Positions 1 to 11,591 of a stretch of DNA of 64,000 nucleotides are shown here, piece after piece. The first letter of the stretch is position 1. Every line of letters begins with the position of its first letter. The stretch lies in contig CM054140.1 of assembly GCA_028751875.1 (NCBI GenBank), forward strand, positions 45,891,395 through 45,955,394, in the 5' to 3' direction. The notes beneath the pieces are model-generated. The model saw nothing but the letters and a program-made list of their open reading frames with translations. It was not told where the DNA came from and did no database searches. Source of the stretch: Rapana venosa. Its lineage: Eukaryota; Mollusca; Gastropoda; Neogastropoda; Muricidae. A program made the translations under genes and the position numbers.

Positions 1-31
1 TTTGATAGGGCCTTTTTGCTTTGAGTGTTAA

Positions 32-683
32 CCTTTTAACTGCCCAGTGCAAGTGCACCCTATATGCCGGGGAATAAAATTCTTATGTACCACTTGCTAT
101 GTTCATATCCTTCTTACTCAGAAATTACTACCTGAATAATCCTGATAGTCTACCAATGACAGTATATATATTGTAGATTACTTCGAGGCAAGCTCAAATT
201 GATATTTCAGTGATTTCACTGTGAAAATATATTTAAAATGTAAAAAAAATCGACAAAAAATACTTTCTTCATCACCACTGTCATTTTGAGTACCCCTCAT
301 CTCTGTAACGTCAAACATAAGTCCAGGCCAAATCTCATTCATTTTTTTTAAATGCACGATCTCCTGAATCATACACAATCGTTTTTCATCACTGTCAGGT
401 AAATCTAAAGTTTTATTTGCCCCTTTTTCAGCTGTGTAAAGTTATTGATGCCTTCAAGAAGTGTCAGCCATTTTGAACAAGAACTTTCCAAGCAGTCATG
501 CATAAAAACACAAAATATGAGCTAAAAAACAATCGTTTTTGTCAAACAATGGGAGAGTGATCTCCACTAATTTTGGAGTTCTTTGTTTACTTTCGGTTCG
601 ACACCCCAGAAATTTTCCGGGGTGTAGGCGTATAGGGTGCACATTTAGCCCCGGAAAATTTCCGGGGTGGGGCAGTCTAGTGG
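32..683. mobile_element. piggyBac-like non-autonomous DNA element
   Basis: The 652-bp segment is bounded by TTAA on both sides (28-31 and 684-687), the target duplication of piggyBac elements. Inside each end the sequence starts CC and shares ACTGCCC and then TGCACCCTATA-GCC in inverted orientation (left about 39-78, right about 630-680). The right end carries short perfect palindromes of the GGAAA/TTTCC type (649-667, and a similar imperfect one at 602-622), as often seen beneath piggyBac termini. No transposase is recognisable; a 66-codon minus-strand frame at 178-378 may be a remnant. Superfamily assignment rests on TTAA plus end layout. Confidence 0.6.
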
Positions 684-687
684 TTAA

Positions 688-2479
688 AACCATTTGATTG
701 TTTTGTGTGCAAGTCTGCATCAGTATACTGTAGGTGGAAAAAGAAAGAAGAAATTGAAGAACAAGTGTATGATGTGGGTTTTTTAACTTCCATCAAAACA
801 GTATTTGGCTTTGTAGGTGAACACTGTGAAGAGTACGTCAGGAAGTTCGAGTCCCTCTTTGGTCTGGAAGCCCTGATGCCCATTCAAGTCAACATGTGAT
901 ACCCGACAAGGCAGAGACGTCTGCCGCAGTGAATGTGAGAGGGATGTAAGTGAACGTGTTCATGGTGATTTTCAATCTTTTTTTTTTTTAATGTGCATAT
1001 GCTTATTGGAAGAATGACACTTTTTATTTAATGTATGTTGTAATTTTTTTTTTTACTGTTATCACATATTGAGCGGTGCAATTTTGATAAGGTCCATGGC
1101 ATAGAGGTGTTTTCATTCCCCTACTAGGAGACAGAATTGGGATAAATTTCCCACATCAGTTCCTTCCCTTGATTTCTGAGCGCTGGTGATCAATTAATTT
1201 TAGAAACCAGGTTAAAATTTTCTTTCTTTCCAGAGCCATTGTCTTTTCTGGGATGAGGGGGAGGGGGAAATGTTGAAAGTAGAAGGTATTGAGGTTAGGG
1301 AAGAGGATTGCTAAATTTTCACATGGAGATTTCTGTGTGTGTGCATGTGCATGCACATGTGTGGTTTGTAGTTCACTTGTACGTGATCCGTGGGTAATCC
1401 GATTATTCCATTCTGGTTTCATATATATCTATTAGAATCGCTGGGTTTTTAAAGAGTGGGGGTGGAGTATTCTATTTTGTACTGAAGTTTGTGTGGTTTC
1501 CCCATTTAGGAAGGCCGTTTATTAGACCTCGAAGTGTTTGCTGTCGTATACTTATGCATGCCTTTATGTTCTGACAAATGCTTCCTTGAAAATAGGGCTT
1601 GTTTATCAAAAGTATTCAAAATTTTTAAATGCGGAGTGGTAGTCATAAAATTGGTGCTTGCTTATCACCCCTGTGTTTTCACTGCACATATAGCAAAGCT
1701 GAAGCCAACATGGTCTGACCTAGATTTGAACTGATGCGACATGTTTCTCCTCCTTTTGAATTTTCCCCCTGAGTGCCATGGACCTTCTTTAAAGGGTTGC
1801 CACAGTAGGTTTTTATACCATATTTTCTGGGTTTGGTGACTAGACTTATCTTAAGGTGGGACATTAGACCCATATCCCACCTTAAGACGTAGGTATTTCT
1901 TAGCATGCCAATATGGATCCTGAATCGTTTCCCACCTTAGCATGCATTCATAAAGCAGACTTGTTTTTTCAAAACTATACTTTTATTTAGAACATTGTTC
2001 GATACCAGCATTACAATGAATGGGACAGTGACTAGAGAATGAAAAATAATAAGTTGGTGAATATACAATGTAAAAATAAAATGAAAGAACAAATTTGAAT
2101 TTGTTATTGCTGTTTGAAAGTGGATGCAGTAGTGGTGGGAGGAGCAGCAGCAAAAATTTTTTTTTGAGGGACGAATGCACTATCTCGAGACTTTAGTTTT
2201 ACCACTGGGAGGGACGAAAGAATCTCAAGTCCAGTATTTGATTACCGGAGGAGCAAATTTTTTTAATCAGGGGAGGGGGAGGAGCAGCAGCAAAAAATAA
2301 AGTCCAGCATTTCATCATTACCTAAGGGGCCAAGGTTTCCTACAAACAAACATGCAAATCTCAACTTCCAAGTGAATACCCCCTTAACACACCTACAAAT
2401 CTTAACTTCCAAGTGAATACTCCCCTTAAAAGTACATCTTACCAATGACCAGTTCACATTTCTAGGCCCAAAAAAATCA
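688..2479. other. No gene recognised; hairpin and short duplication
   Basis: All frames are short and none resembles a known protein. A perfect 13-bp inverted repeat lies at 1849-1861 and 1875-1887 around a 13-nt loop. A 42-bp unit is duplicated at about 2352-2430. Otherwise the stretch is AT-rich with T runs. Confidence 0.6.
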
Positions 2480-2815
2480 GCACATTTTACGGTCTATAAG
2501 GCAACACTTTTACTCCCCAACTTGGGGGCTCACTTTCCAGCATCTGAAACTGGAAAGTGAGCCCTCTTCTCCAACGCACTTTACTGATACAACTTTTCAT
2601 TCTGTGCACACAAAAGGGTGCACTGGATGCACACTTCATGCAAATTTCTGGCCCAAATTTATAAGTTTAAGATTGGAATTTGTTGCTGAAAGGCAAGACA
2701 CTATGCAATGAGATCTAGCTGTCCGACTCCAATTTTTGACTTTTCTATCTATCATGATGTTGGGGAGTGCACCCCTGGAGATGAAAGTGTGCCTTATAGC
2801 CCATAGAATACAGTA
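2480..2815. mobile_element. Candidate small TIR element (MITE)
   Basis: The left end (2491-2518) and the reverse complement of the right end (2781-2802) share a CTATAAGGC-ACACTTT-like stretch, suggesting terminal inverted repeats of a roughly 335-bp element. The interior holds a perfect 15-bp stem (2526-2540 with 2550-2564, 9-nt loop). No coding capacity is seen. CTATAAGGC-type ends occur in several non-autonomous DNA transposons; no superfamily is assigned because target duplications are unclear. Confidence 0.4.
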
Positions 2816-3084
2816 TCACAACCCCAGGCCACTTTGATGCCAAATTCACACCATGACTACGCAGGCTCAGTCACATGTCACAAAACTACTGGCAGTGGCA
2901 GTGGTAAATACTACAGCAAAAGAAAATGAGCCACCAGTGGCCTGGGAAAATGGCATACATCACAACTGTTCCTGGCCACCCATGATATCTGCTTTATCTT
3001 GTAACCTCAACTACACCCTTCAGTACATGCACTATGAACAGCCACAGTAATTCATGGACAATAAGCTGCAATTTTTCCCCTTCA

Positions 3085-3148
3085 AACTGATCTCTTCGAC
3101 TTTTCCCTTGGTGGAAAACTGATCTCTTCGACTTTTCCCTTGGTGGAA
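3085..3148. repeat. 32-bp tandem duplication
   Basis: Two adjacent copies of a 32-bp unit, effectively identical, in otherwise single-copy sequence. Confidence 0.85.
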
Positions 3149-3259
3149 AAGTTAACATACCCAAAAATCAATCACAATTCTTGAGAAAAAACGTTTATAT
3201 GGATTTATCTCCTTTTTTTTATGGTCACACAACCACTACTAGTTAATTCATTGGCATTG

Positions 3260-4547
3260 CAGTGTTGATTCTAGAGTGCGCCCTTGCGGGATTCCCGCAT
3301 TTTTTTCAAAATTGCCACAAAACGATGTGGGCAGTGCGCCCTAACGGACGCAAAAATATCCTGGAGGGCGTGTTTTTGAACAAACAGTGTGCCGTGGCAA
3401 CTGCCGTTTATATAATCTCTAAAATTAAGCACTACTCCCCCCACCCACCCCTCGAAGTTCTCCAATGATGCTTCTGGTTAGCTAAGTGTCTCACTTTTGA
3501 CCAATCACAGAAACTGCAGTTCATTATGTTGGTAGGCTACCCCCAGGGCCACAACAAGCCCTCTTCATACTAAAGCAGGCTCATCCTGCTCTGTTGTTCT
3601 CTTCGATTACATCATCTTCCAAGAGACCTTGTACTCCTGGAAACAAGTGACATAATTGGGACAGAGATCGTTGAGGAGATAGCAGAGGCCATTGGCCCAG
3701 CAGGTTCAGGGCTGGAGACCAGTAGCCTTGGCTTGAGAACATCGGACATGGCTATCTATCCGCTGTGTTTCAAACATGGAAAGAACAATGCATTTATTTA
3801 AGACTTTAATCTATCATCTAGATCTCTCTGAATGTGGAAATGCAAATTTGACCTCCTCTCTCTCTCTGTCCTCTGTACAATGGGGATGGGGACTGAAGAC
3901 TTTGATATTGGCTTTGGCTTTCGGCTTTAACCTATGTAGATCTAGATCTATCTCTCTGAAATACAATTTTGATCGATGGATCTCTCTCTCTCAATAAAAT
4001 TCATTCAATTCTCTCTCTCTGTCAATGTGCGATTGGTGGGGGGGGGGGGGGGGGGGGGACTTTGACATTGGCTTTAACTTATCTAGACCTCGATCTATCT
4101 CTGAATGTGGAAATAAAAATTTGGCCTCTCTCTCTCTCTCAGTGTACCTTCTGGGTGAGAAAAAAACTTGGATATTGGCTTTTACCTCTTGTCTCATCTA
4201 GATCTATCTCCCCAACTCTGTGGAAATACAAATTTAACTTTGCTCTCTCTCTCCTCCACCTCCCTCTCTCTCCCCTCTACCCCCACTCTCTCTCTTTCCT
4301 GTGTCACAAGTGCTTACTGCATATTAACTGCAACACTTAAAGTGAATATTTAATCCTTTCTGCCTACGTATCTGCTTGTTTGTTTTGTTTCTCTTACTTG
4401 AAAAAAATAGCAGAAACTAAGAGTACTGAGGATACTGTAAGCAAATACTACTTGTCCCCTTTTATGAAGGGAGGGGGGCAATGCCCTCTTTTTTTCATTT
4501 TAGGGGGCCCTTGGGCCCCTTATTTTGAAATCCTAGAATCAACACTG
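3260..4547. mobile_element. 1.3-kb TIR DNA transposon, copy A (hAT-like ends)
   Basis: Begins CAGTGTTGATTCTAG and ends with its exact reverse complement. CATTG flanks both sides (3255-3259 and 4548-4552), giving a 5-bp target duplication. The interior has no transposase. It holds several degenerate subrepeats of about 100 bp, rich in TCTAGATCTATCTCTC and (CT)n, plus a poly-G run at 4037-4059. It aligns end to end with copy B at 6536-7855, in the same orientation. CAGTG termini and 5-bp duplications fit some hAT lineages, but the superfamily is inferred only. Confidence 0.75.
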
Positions 4548-4823
4548 CATTGTGTCGTAGCTAATAAATTAAGACACTCACTACACTGCAAAATGCCGAA
4601 TCATAGCTATAAAGACAAAACAATCCTGTTTAAGGGAAATTACTTGTGCTGCTAGGTGAATTAGTCACTGTAAGTTATTTTTCATGAAAATATTGACATA
4701 GAAGAGGTACTTGCTGCTGAAAGAAGCAGAATTGGGAACTTTTACTTGAAAGTGATTCCCTAGTCTCGGGAATCATCACTTTGTTTGAAATCAATGTGAT
4801 TCTTTTTTGATACCATCCCAATG

Positions 4824-5967
4824 CGAGGGCACTATCCAGTGAACTGAGACCAATTCATTGTTTAGTCAAAACACATGCCGATGATCAAATCTGTTCATTT
4901 CATCTTCTCAAAGTATTCACCCCTTCTCCCAATCCATTGAAGAAACGTCCATCTGTAGGCCTCTCTTGGTCCATGTACCAGATACTGGAAAAACCGCTGT
5001 TCCCAAGGCTGCTGGGCTCTTGAAACTCCTTCCTACCAGGGACTTCTTCGGAGGGGGAAAGAGGTCAAAGTAACAAGGTGCATGGTCTAGGAAGTATGGA
5101 GGGTGTGGCAAAGTTTCAGTGTTCTCTGCCGCTAGATACCTTTTCACAAGCTTTGACTGGTGAGCAGAAGCGCTGTTATTAAAGATCTTGTTTCCCCTCA
5201 TGCCAGCGTTTGGTCAGGCAGCTGTGTAAAACTTCTTGAGGTCAGACAAAGTTGAGTCTCTGTAGAACTCGCTCGTGACCGACTGTCCTTGCTTGCTTGC
5301 TTGCTTCACCTTCTTTTGCGACTGCTGGTGTTGAGCTATTTGGGGCAGATCTTTCCAAACCCACACTTTGTTTTGCGACTTTCTGGGAGGTTCATATATG
5401 TACACCCATTCTTGTGAATGTTAAGTATATTTTTGCAGAAACGCACCTCTCCCCCTTATTGTCCGACATCAAAACATATGGGACCCACAAGTTATGTCTT
5501 CGTATCTTAGACACGGCCAACACAATCTGCAATTTCTTCCAGGTTAACTCTATAATCTTCTTCTACCATGGCAACCAACTTATCACCTTTCTTGGATTTT
5601 CGCATTTATGCCTGTTATCTGATGAAAGGCTTTATTCATCAAAACACGGTTGCTTTCGAAGGAGCAGATGGTTGTCCAAGTGCTCTAAGTTCTGCAAGTG
5701 TATCTGGTGCATTCCTGCCAAGTGCCACACGTACCTTGATGTAGCTGCTATAATCTTCAGTCGTAAAATGTCATTTTCTTTGCCACTTTTCTCCTCAGTG
5801 TCTGACAGTGCCTTGCCAAAATGTATCAGGACAGGAAGACGGATCACAGGAGATTGATTTAATTTGGCGCAGAAATACTTCGTACTCCCAACATTTTTTG
5901 TGACGTAACTTGCCATTCTTGGTTAAACGCGCTTAAGGTGGTCTCAGTTTATTGGAAAGTGCCCTCG
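4824..5967 (-). mobile_element. mariner-type DNA transposon, decayed
   Basis: The 28-bp terminal inverted repeats at 4824-4851 and 5940-5967 match at most positions (CGAGGGCACT at the outer edge, AACTGAGACC at the inner edge). The right flank begins TA; the left has TG where TA is expected, so one duplication has probably mutated. The 1144-bp length is close to a full mariner (about 1.3 kb). The interior carries transposase remnants on the minus strand. The element sits between the two copies of the 1.3-kb TIR transposon. Confidence 0.85.
4917..5916 (-). pseudogene. mariner transposase remnant
   Basis: Broken minus-strand reading frames. The segment near 5405-5214 contains FYRDSTLSDLKKFY, and the segment near 5201-4917 contains NSASAHQSKLVKRYL followed by ETLPHPPY and a degenerate APC-F motif. 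This is the order seen in the C-terminal catalytic domain of DD34D mariner transposases. At the position of the last catalytic Asp (family APCDF) the copy has Tyr, and the frame changes more than once. The upstream frame (5916-5632) is presumably the N-terminal part but is not recognisable. The protein would be inactive. Confidence 0.75.
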
Positions 5968-6535
5968 TACCTTCATCACCTAAACTGATGTGCTTGATTT
6001 GGATCACAGATGACTTCTGTGCATGAAATTTGAAGTGCTCTTCCCCAGTTTTTCCTGCATGTGTTTTTGTTTTCCCTGGACTGTTGCTTATTTTCTACAG
6101 AATTTGGTCAGAGTTAATTAACTCTTTGATTTGGGCTCAACTTGGCTCATGCAGTTTCATTTTCAGCTGAAAAAGAAAGGTGTGGCTTACATAACAAAGC
6201 AGCTTGTTGCCCATCAGTTACAGTACTGTTCACAAAACCAGACCAAAATATGTCTGAGCCAAAATGTCAAAACTTGGTCCAGGCATTATTCAACGTCATG
6301 AACATCTTATAATAAATATTAAATATTGCAAAAGACAGATGACCAAATAAAAATAGTATCAGGAGGGGAAGGGAGGCAAGTAGCAAACTACTGGAAACTT
6401 ACTTCCAGTGATTTGCTTATCGTCATCACTACACAATTTATTTTTTGTGAGGGGGAGGGGGGTCTTCTTTTTATTTTTATTTTAGGAATACTTCCAATGA
6501 TTCATAGAGCACATAAAAATGTCCACAACCACAGG
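5968..6535. other. No gene recognised
   Basis: Single-copy-looking sequence between the mariner and TIR element copy B; no coding or repeat signal identified. Confidence 0.5.
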
Positions 6536-7855
6536 CAGTGTTGATTCTAGGGTGCGCCCTTGCGGGATTCCCGCATTTTTTTCATAATTGCCACAAAATG
6601 ACGTGGGCAGTGCGCCCCAATGGACGCAAAAAATTCCTGGACAGCACGTTTTTGAACCAACAGTGCGGCATCGCAACTGCCGTTTGTGTCATCTCTAAAA
6701 ATAAAATTAAGCGCTACTTTCGCCGAAGTTCTCTGTTGATTCTTCTGATTGGCTAAGCGCCTCACTTTTGACCAAACACAGGGGCCGTACATAGTTTGTC
6801 CTTGTCAGTTCCTGCAGCGGTCATTAAGTTGGTAGACTAACCCAGGGGTGGCAAGATTTTCTGATACGCGCCTACAAGCCATCTTCATAATAAAGCGGCT
6901 TGTTCTGCTCTGTTGTCCTCTTCGTTTACGTCATAATCCAAGAAGCCTTGTACTCCAGAAACAAGTGACATGATTGGGACAGAGATTGTAGAGGAGATTG
7001 CAGATAGATCTGGCCAGGCAAGTAGCCCAGGCTTGAGAACAGTGATCGTGGCATGCAGTAAGATAGATCCCCTGTGTATCAAACCTGGAAAGAGCAATGC
7101 CTTCACTAAAGGAGGATGCCCTAATTACAGAACAGCACTCTTGAGCATCACGCAAAAACACTGCCCATCACAGAAAGACTTCCATGAGTTAGGAGACTCT
7201 CTCTGTACATCCTGTTTAAATCTAGATCTATCTCTCTCTCTCTCCCTCAATGTCCGATCATGGGGCTGGGGTGGAAACAAGACTTTTCATATTGACTTTA
7301 ACTATCATGTAGATCTAGATCTATCTCTCTGCATGTGGAAATACAAATTTGATCTCTCTGTCTGTCTGTCACTCTCAAAAACAAGACTCTGCCTTTAACT
7401 TATCATGTAGATCTAAACCTAGATCTATCTTTGTGAATGTGGAAATACATATGTGGCCTCTCTCTCTCTCTCAGTGTACCTGGGGGATATTGGCTTTTAC
7501 TTCTCTTCTCTTCTCGATCTATCTCCCCAACTCTGAAAATACAAATATGACTTTGACCCCCCCTCCCTCCTCTCTCTCTCTCTGTCTCTCCCCTCATCTG
7601 ACTCCCACTCTCTGACTCCCCCATCCCCCTCTGTCATGAGTGCTTAATTCAGATTAACTACAACACTTATGGTGAATATATTTAATCCTTTCTGCATAGT
7701 ATCTGCATGTTTGCTTTGTTTCTCTTCCTTGAAAAATAGTAGAAACTAAGAGTACTGTAAGTCCCCTTTTTTAGGGGTGGAGGGGCAATGCCCCCTTTTT
7801 ATTCATTTTAGGGGGCCCTTGGGCCCCTATTTTTGATATCCTAGAATCAACACTG
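6536..7855. mobile_element. 1.3-kb TIR DNA transposon, copy B
   Basis: Same termini as copy A (starts CAGTGTTGATTCTAG, ends with its reverse complement) and the same internal order: GCGCCCTTGCGGGATTCCC near the left end, a region encoding IGTEIVEEIA-like residues, CT-rich subrepeats, then GGGCCCTTGGGCCCC near the right end. Flanks ACAGG (6531-6535) and ATAGG (7856-7860) differ at one base, consistent with an aged 5-bp target duplication. No transposase. Confidence 0.75.
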
Positions 7856-8224
7856 ATAGGAATGGTCACAGCACTAAAAGTGCTTTCAAATGATACAATC
7901 ATTTTGCGGGGGGGGGGGGGGGGGGAGTTATGAGTTACTCTCAACACTCAGAGGATACTTTTTACAAGGTCATTGTACCTCCTTGAATAAAACCCATTTT
8001 CTGCCTGCGAAGACAAAAAAGTGTTTTGCAAAAATTCCACCCTGACATCATGCTCCCAACCACTATGTCTTGGGGGGGTGGCATATTTGATTGTCCTTGA
8101 AATGCAATTGCTTTAACATCATTACGACTAGTTTAAACAAGGGATTGTCATTAGACAGACGATACTCAACAAAACAGCGAAAAAGCTCTACAGTATCAGC
8201 AGTGTGGCTTTCCAGTCCTCTCCT
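7856..8224. other. No gene recognised; poly-G tract
   Basis: Contains a run of G at 7909-7926; no other recognisable feature. Confidence 0.5.
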
Positions 8225-8690
8225 GCTTCCAAAGCAAAAATTTAAATGCCAGGATGCCCAGAGTCGGGATACGGTCAACTTCATAGTGGGAAGAAATGGT
8301 CGCATACGCAAAATCTCACCTTTGGTGAACCTCATGGCTGTATCCGAGGAACAAAGGAACAAAATGACCAGTCCTCTTTTATACAACTCAGGCAATCACA
8401 AGTTTCATAGCAGGGCTGACACTGCAGCAATTACATCTGGGATTGAACAAATTGGGTTGTCCTACCTTTCCAAAGTGAAATTTCAATGTTGGAATCCTCA
8501 TAGTCAGAATATGGTTACCTTCATGGGGGACAAAAATGGTCGCATATGTACAATCTCACCATTGGTGAACCTCAGAGCTCTAGCCAAGGAACGAGATAAA
8601 AATGTAATCGTCTTTTATACAGCTTGGGCAATCCCAAGAGCATTAACAGGGCGAACATTGCAGCAAATACATCTATGACTGAAACAAATC
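8225..8690 (+). repeat. 240-bp tandem dimer containing two family W copies
   Basis: Corresponding positions are 240 bp apart (for example 8262 and 8502). Each unit contains a roughly 100-bp core (8261-8360, 8501-8600) with AAATGGTCGCATA, ATCTCACC and TGGTGAACCTCA, found again at 34328, 34675, 42935 and 53515. A 195-codon frame runs through both units, but the family recurs in both orientations as a non-coding dispersed repeat, so I do not call it a gene. Confidence 0.8.
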
Positions 8691-8837
8691 CAAAAAGTAA
8701 TCATTTAAGAACCACCAGACTATACGATGACAAAACCCCAAACCTAAATAAGAACCCAACAGCCAGGCTATCTAAACCATCGACTCAAATGTAAAAGTAG
8801 TCTAAGCTATGAAGGAGAAACGAAAAAAGAAAGAAAG

Positions 8838-9640
8838 AAGCCTGAGCACATCATAACTTACAATTGAAGTAAGGATATTGCTTGGCATGGCCTCAATTCA
8901 CATTAAAACCCATGTATGTGCCCTTCCCTAACAAAAAAGCTACCAGCCCTTCCCTAACAAAAAAGCTACCAAACCTAAATGCCCATGATACTCCAAAGTT
9001 ACCACATCTTTTTTATATCTTTGTCCACCTTGTTCGACGATGACCTTCAAACGCCGGAGGAGGCAGCTGCTGTTTTGGAAAATGGGCAGAAAATATTTTA
9101 GTGGAGATGCTTTGCCCACAGTACACCCCTACTCTCTCAGTTAAGGCGGCTGCAGCACATAACGACTAAACTGGTCAGTCATAGTCGATCACTAAAGACT
9201 AAGCTGTAAAGTGGATTTCCATGAGCAGGAAAGCCACTGATCATACAGCCTCTCACTTTGCTGTTATTGCCCCCAGTGTCAATGGTTTAATCAAGAACTA
9301 TGATGAAGCCCTAGAACGTGTGTGTGTGTGTGCTGAAGGCATGAGCACATCATAATAGACTAGTGAAGTAAGGACATGACTTGGCTTGGTATGGCCTGAG
9401 ATCATGTTAATAGGTATACGCCTTTCCCTCACTCTAAAAAAAAAAGCGCTACCAAACCTAAATACTCATGATACACCAAAATAACCTGAACACGTCATGG
9501 TCATAACATTGCTAACGAAGCATGGACATAGCATCACTTTACAATAAAACTATGTATATGCCCTCCTCCCCCCCCCCCCACACACACACAAAATCTACCA
9601 AACCTAAATATCCATGATACACACACCAAAATGACTAAAC
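8838..9640 (+). repeat. Three copies of a ~150-bp unit, interrupted by family X
   Basis: Related segments at about 8838-9003, 9338-9488 and 9488-9640 share CTGAGCACATCATAA-like, AAGTAAGGA and CTACCAAACCTAAAT blocks in the same order. The first contains its own 25-bp duplication (about 8922-8975). Family X (9020-9290) sits between the first and second copies. Confidence 0.65.
9020..9290 (+). repeat. Dispersed repeat family X, copy 1
   Basis: Shares GACGATGACCT, GAGGCAGCTGCTGTTT, GTGGAGATGC, TTGCCCACAGTACA and CATACAGCCTCTCAC in order with 61065-61385. The unit ends near TTTGCTGTT. Identity to a named family is unknown. Confidence 0.75.
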
Positions 9641-11332
9641 CTACACAATAATAATATGAATTATCCACACCAAAAACATCAGACCTGAACCGTAACAAAA
9701 ATAGCCATAATGCCCCCCGCCAAAATACTGTATCCATTTTGTCTAATTTATATTAAAGGAAGTTACTGTCTACTGATTGTACAAATGTAGCATATGAAGG
9801 AAGATTTTTTTCCTTTAAAGGTATGTGTGTGAATACATTTGAATTTGTTTAACTGTTACTCATTGTTGGTTGCATATATAAATTCCATTTATTATTATTA
9901 TTATAAAATCCTGCTTTTACAATCTATCAATGTCCTTTCTGTTCAATATTTAAAAAACCATAACACCTATAAAATCTGCTTACCAGCTTACAAAAAATCG
10001 TGTTTACTCCAACTGAATTTGAATCCAGAAGCAGTAAACAACCAAGGGAAACAACCAACATTTTATTCTTTTGTTTCAATAGTTCCGTCATCCACTGAAA
10101 AAAAAATTTTTTTTTTTTTAAAAAGGCTTCCATTTTATAATTGTTTTTAAACAGCTCCACAGTAAATAAAAAACCAACACACTTTGCTTTAATCACTTGT
10201 AAGTGTGCACTTTGAACACTAAGTTACCTAGTGCAGGACTGCCCTATTTGGAGAAGGAGGGGTTTTTTGTGGGTTTTTTTAAAAATCTGCTAGGGTCATT
10301 TATGTAGTGTGTATGTACAGAATAAATGATCCTGTGGTGCAAAGATTCACACGGCAAGTCATGATCCATGGGATTCTCCTGCCCATCAAGACTTGCAACA
10401 TATGTTGAAGAAATTAAAAAAGCTTACGTACACACTCCAACCTTGTCAGTGAATGCAATGCGGCACAACTCCACACAACCAGCAAGGGTTTGTTACAAAC
10501 CAGTCAATTCAAAACACCCCCACTATACTCAACTGCAAATCACATACAGCGATACAATCACACAAATAATCATAATACGACAAACGTCACTTGAACAACT
10601 AAAGTGAGATCGGTGGCACAAAAACTAAACAACAGCAGAGATGTGTGGCCACAAATACAATAACAATCCAAAATAATCCAAACCATAAAGAGGCTGCTTC
10701 CTGAACAATTTCAGTGGGGGAAAAAAATAGCTGTTCAATATGCACAACTAAAATAATGACTGTCCTCTCTCTCACACAGGAATGTTATCTACAAAGTGGC
10801 AGTAACACAAGAAAAGGAATGCCGAGCTGAAATTACTAAACAATTAACAACCATCTTCATAAAAAAAGTTGGGGGGAAAAAATTGCACCAATCGTCTCTG
10901 CCATTTTGATTTTTGTGATGTTTTTACTCCATTTTCAAACCCAGATCTCTCCTTTTAAACAAAAATGAGGGGTAGGGGGGAATCCAAGCTATGTTTTGCC
11001 TTTTAAAATGAATGATGAATGAATGTTTTAAAAAAATATAAATGTCAAAATAAATGCCGTCTAGAGCAGAATGAGGTAATGACAAATATGGGTCATTTTC
11101 AGAGTGTACATATCAGACACAAATATTCTCAAGTATAAAGCTACAGACACACTAAAAACATAGCACATTCACATTTGTAAAATATATGCTCATACATAAA
11201 AGGGGAAAAAAATTCTTTCCCCAAAAAGACATTTTGTTCTTCAATGAAAGTAAAAAAGAAAAAAAATTTGTTCCATTTTTCTTTTCTTTCTTATAGATAC
11301 ACTTAACTTGCATTTCAAGAAATCCTTTTTCC
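9641..11332. other. No gene recognised; AT-rich
   Basis: AT-rich sequence with A and T runs. Near 9885-9906 there is a short match to the CR1/L2-like 3' end (AATTCCATTTATTATT). No coding region supported. Confidence 0.5.
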
Positions 11333-11436
11333 TGAAAAAGATTCAGACTTCACTTGCTGTGTATAGTTTCTGTCAACAAGCTCGTCAGGCATTTCCGTCT
11401 CATCATTTTCTGGTCAATTCCAGAATATCAAACAAG
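11333..11436 (-). CDS. Possible terminal coding exon of an unknown gene
   Basis: On the minus strand a pyrimidine-rich tract is followed by GACCAG, a plausible acceptor. Then about 33 open codons encode an acidic then polar peptide (NDETEMPDELVDRNYT and onward) ending in TGA. No family is recognised and no upstream exon or poly(A) signal was found, so this may be chance. It lies 5.7 kb beyond the elongase stop codon. Confidence 0.15.
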
Positions 11437-11591
11437 AAAGAATGAAAAAACTGAGAAAGAACATGCAGACTCCTAATTTCTTTTAAAAACCCTAAAAAGT
11501 TTGGGGTGTTTTGGGGTGGGTTTTTTTACAAATTATTAACAAACAGAAGTCAAAGACTGGAGCAAATGCAGATAGTCAGGAGTCAGGAGAT

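Noticed and set aside
3969..4340. 123-codon frame inside TIR copy A
   Set aside because: Low-complexity CT/G repeats and not kept in copy B.
8091..8678. 195-codon open frame as a gene
   Set aside because: It runs through both units of a tandem dimer of dispersed family W, whose other copies are non-coding and in both orientations.
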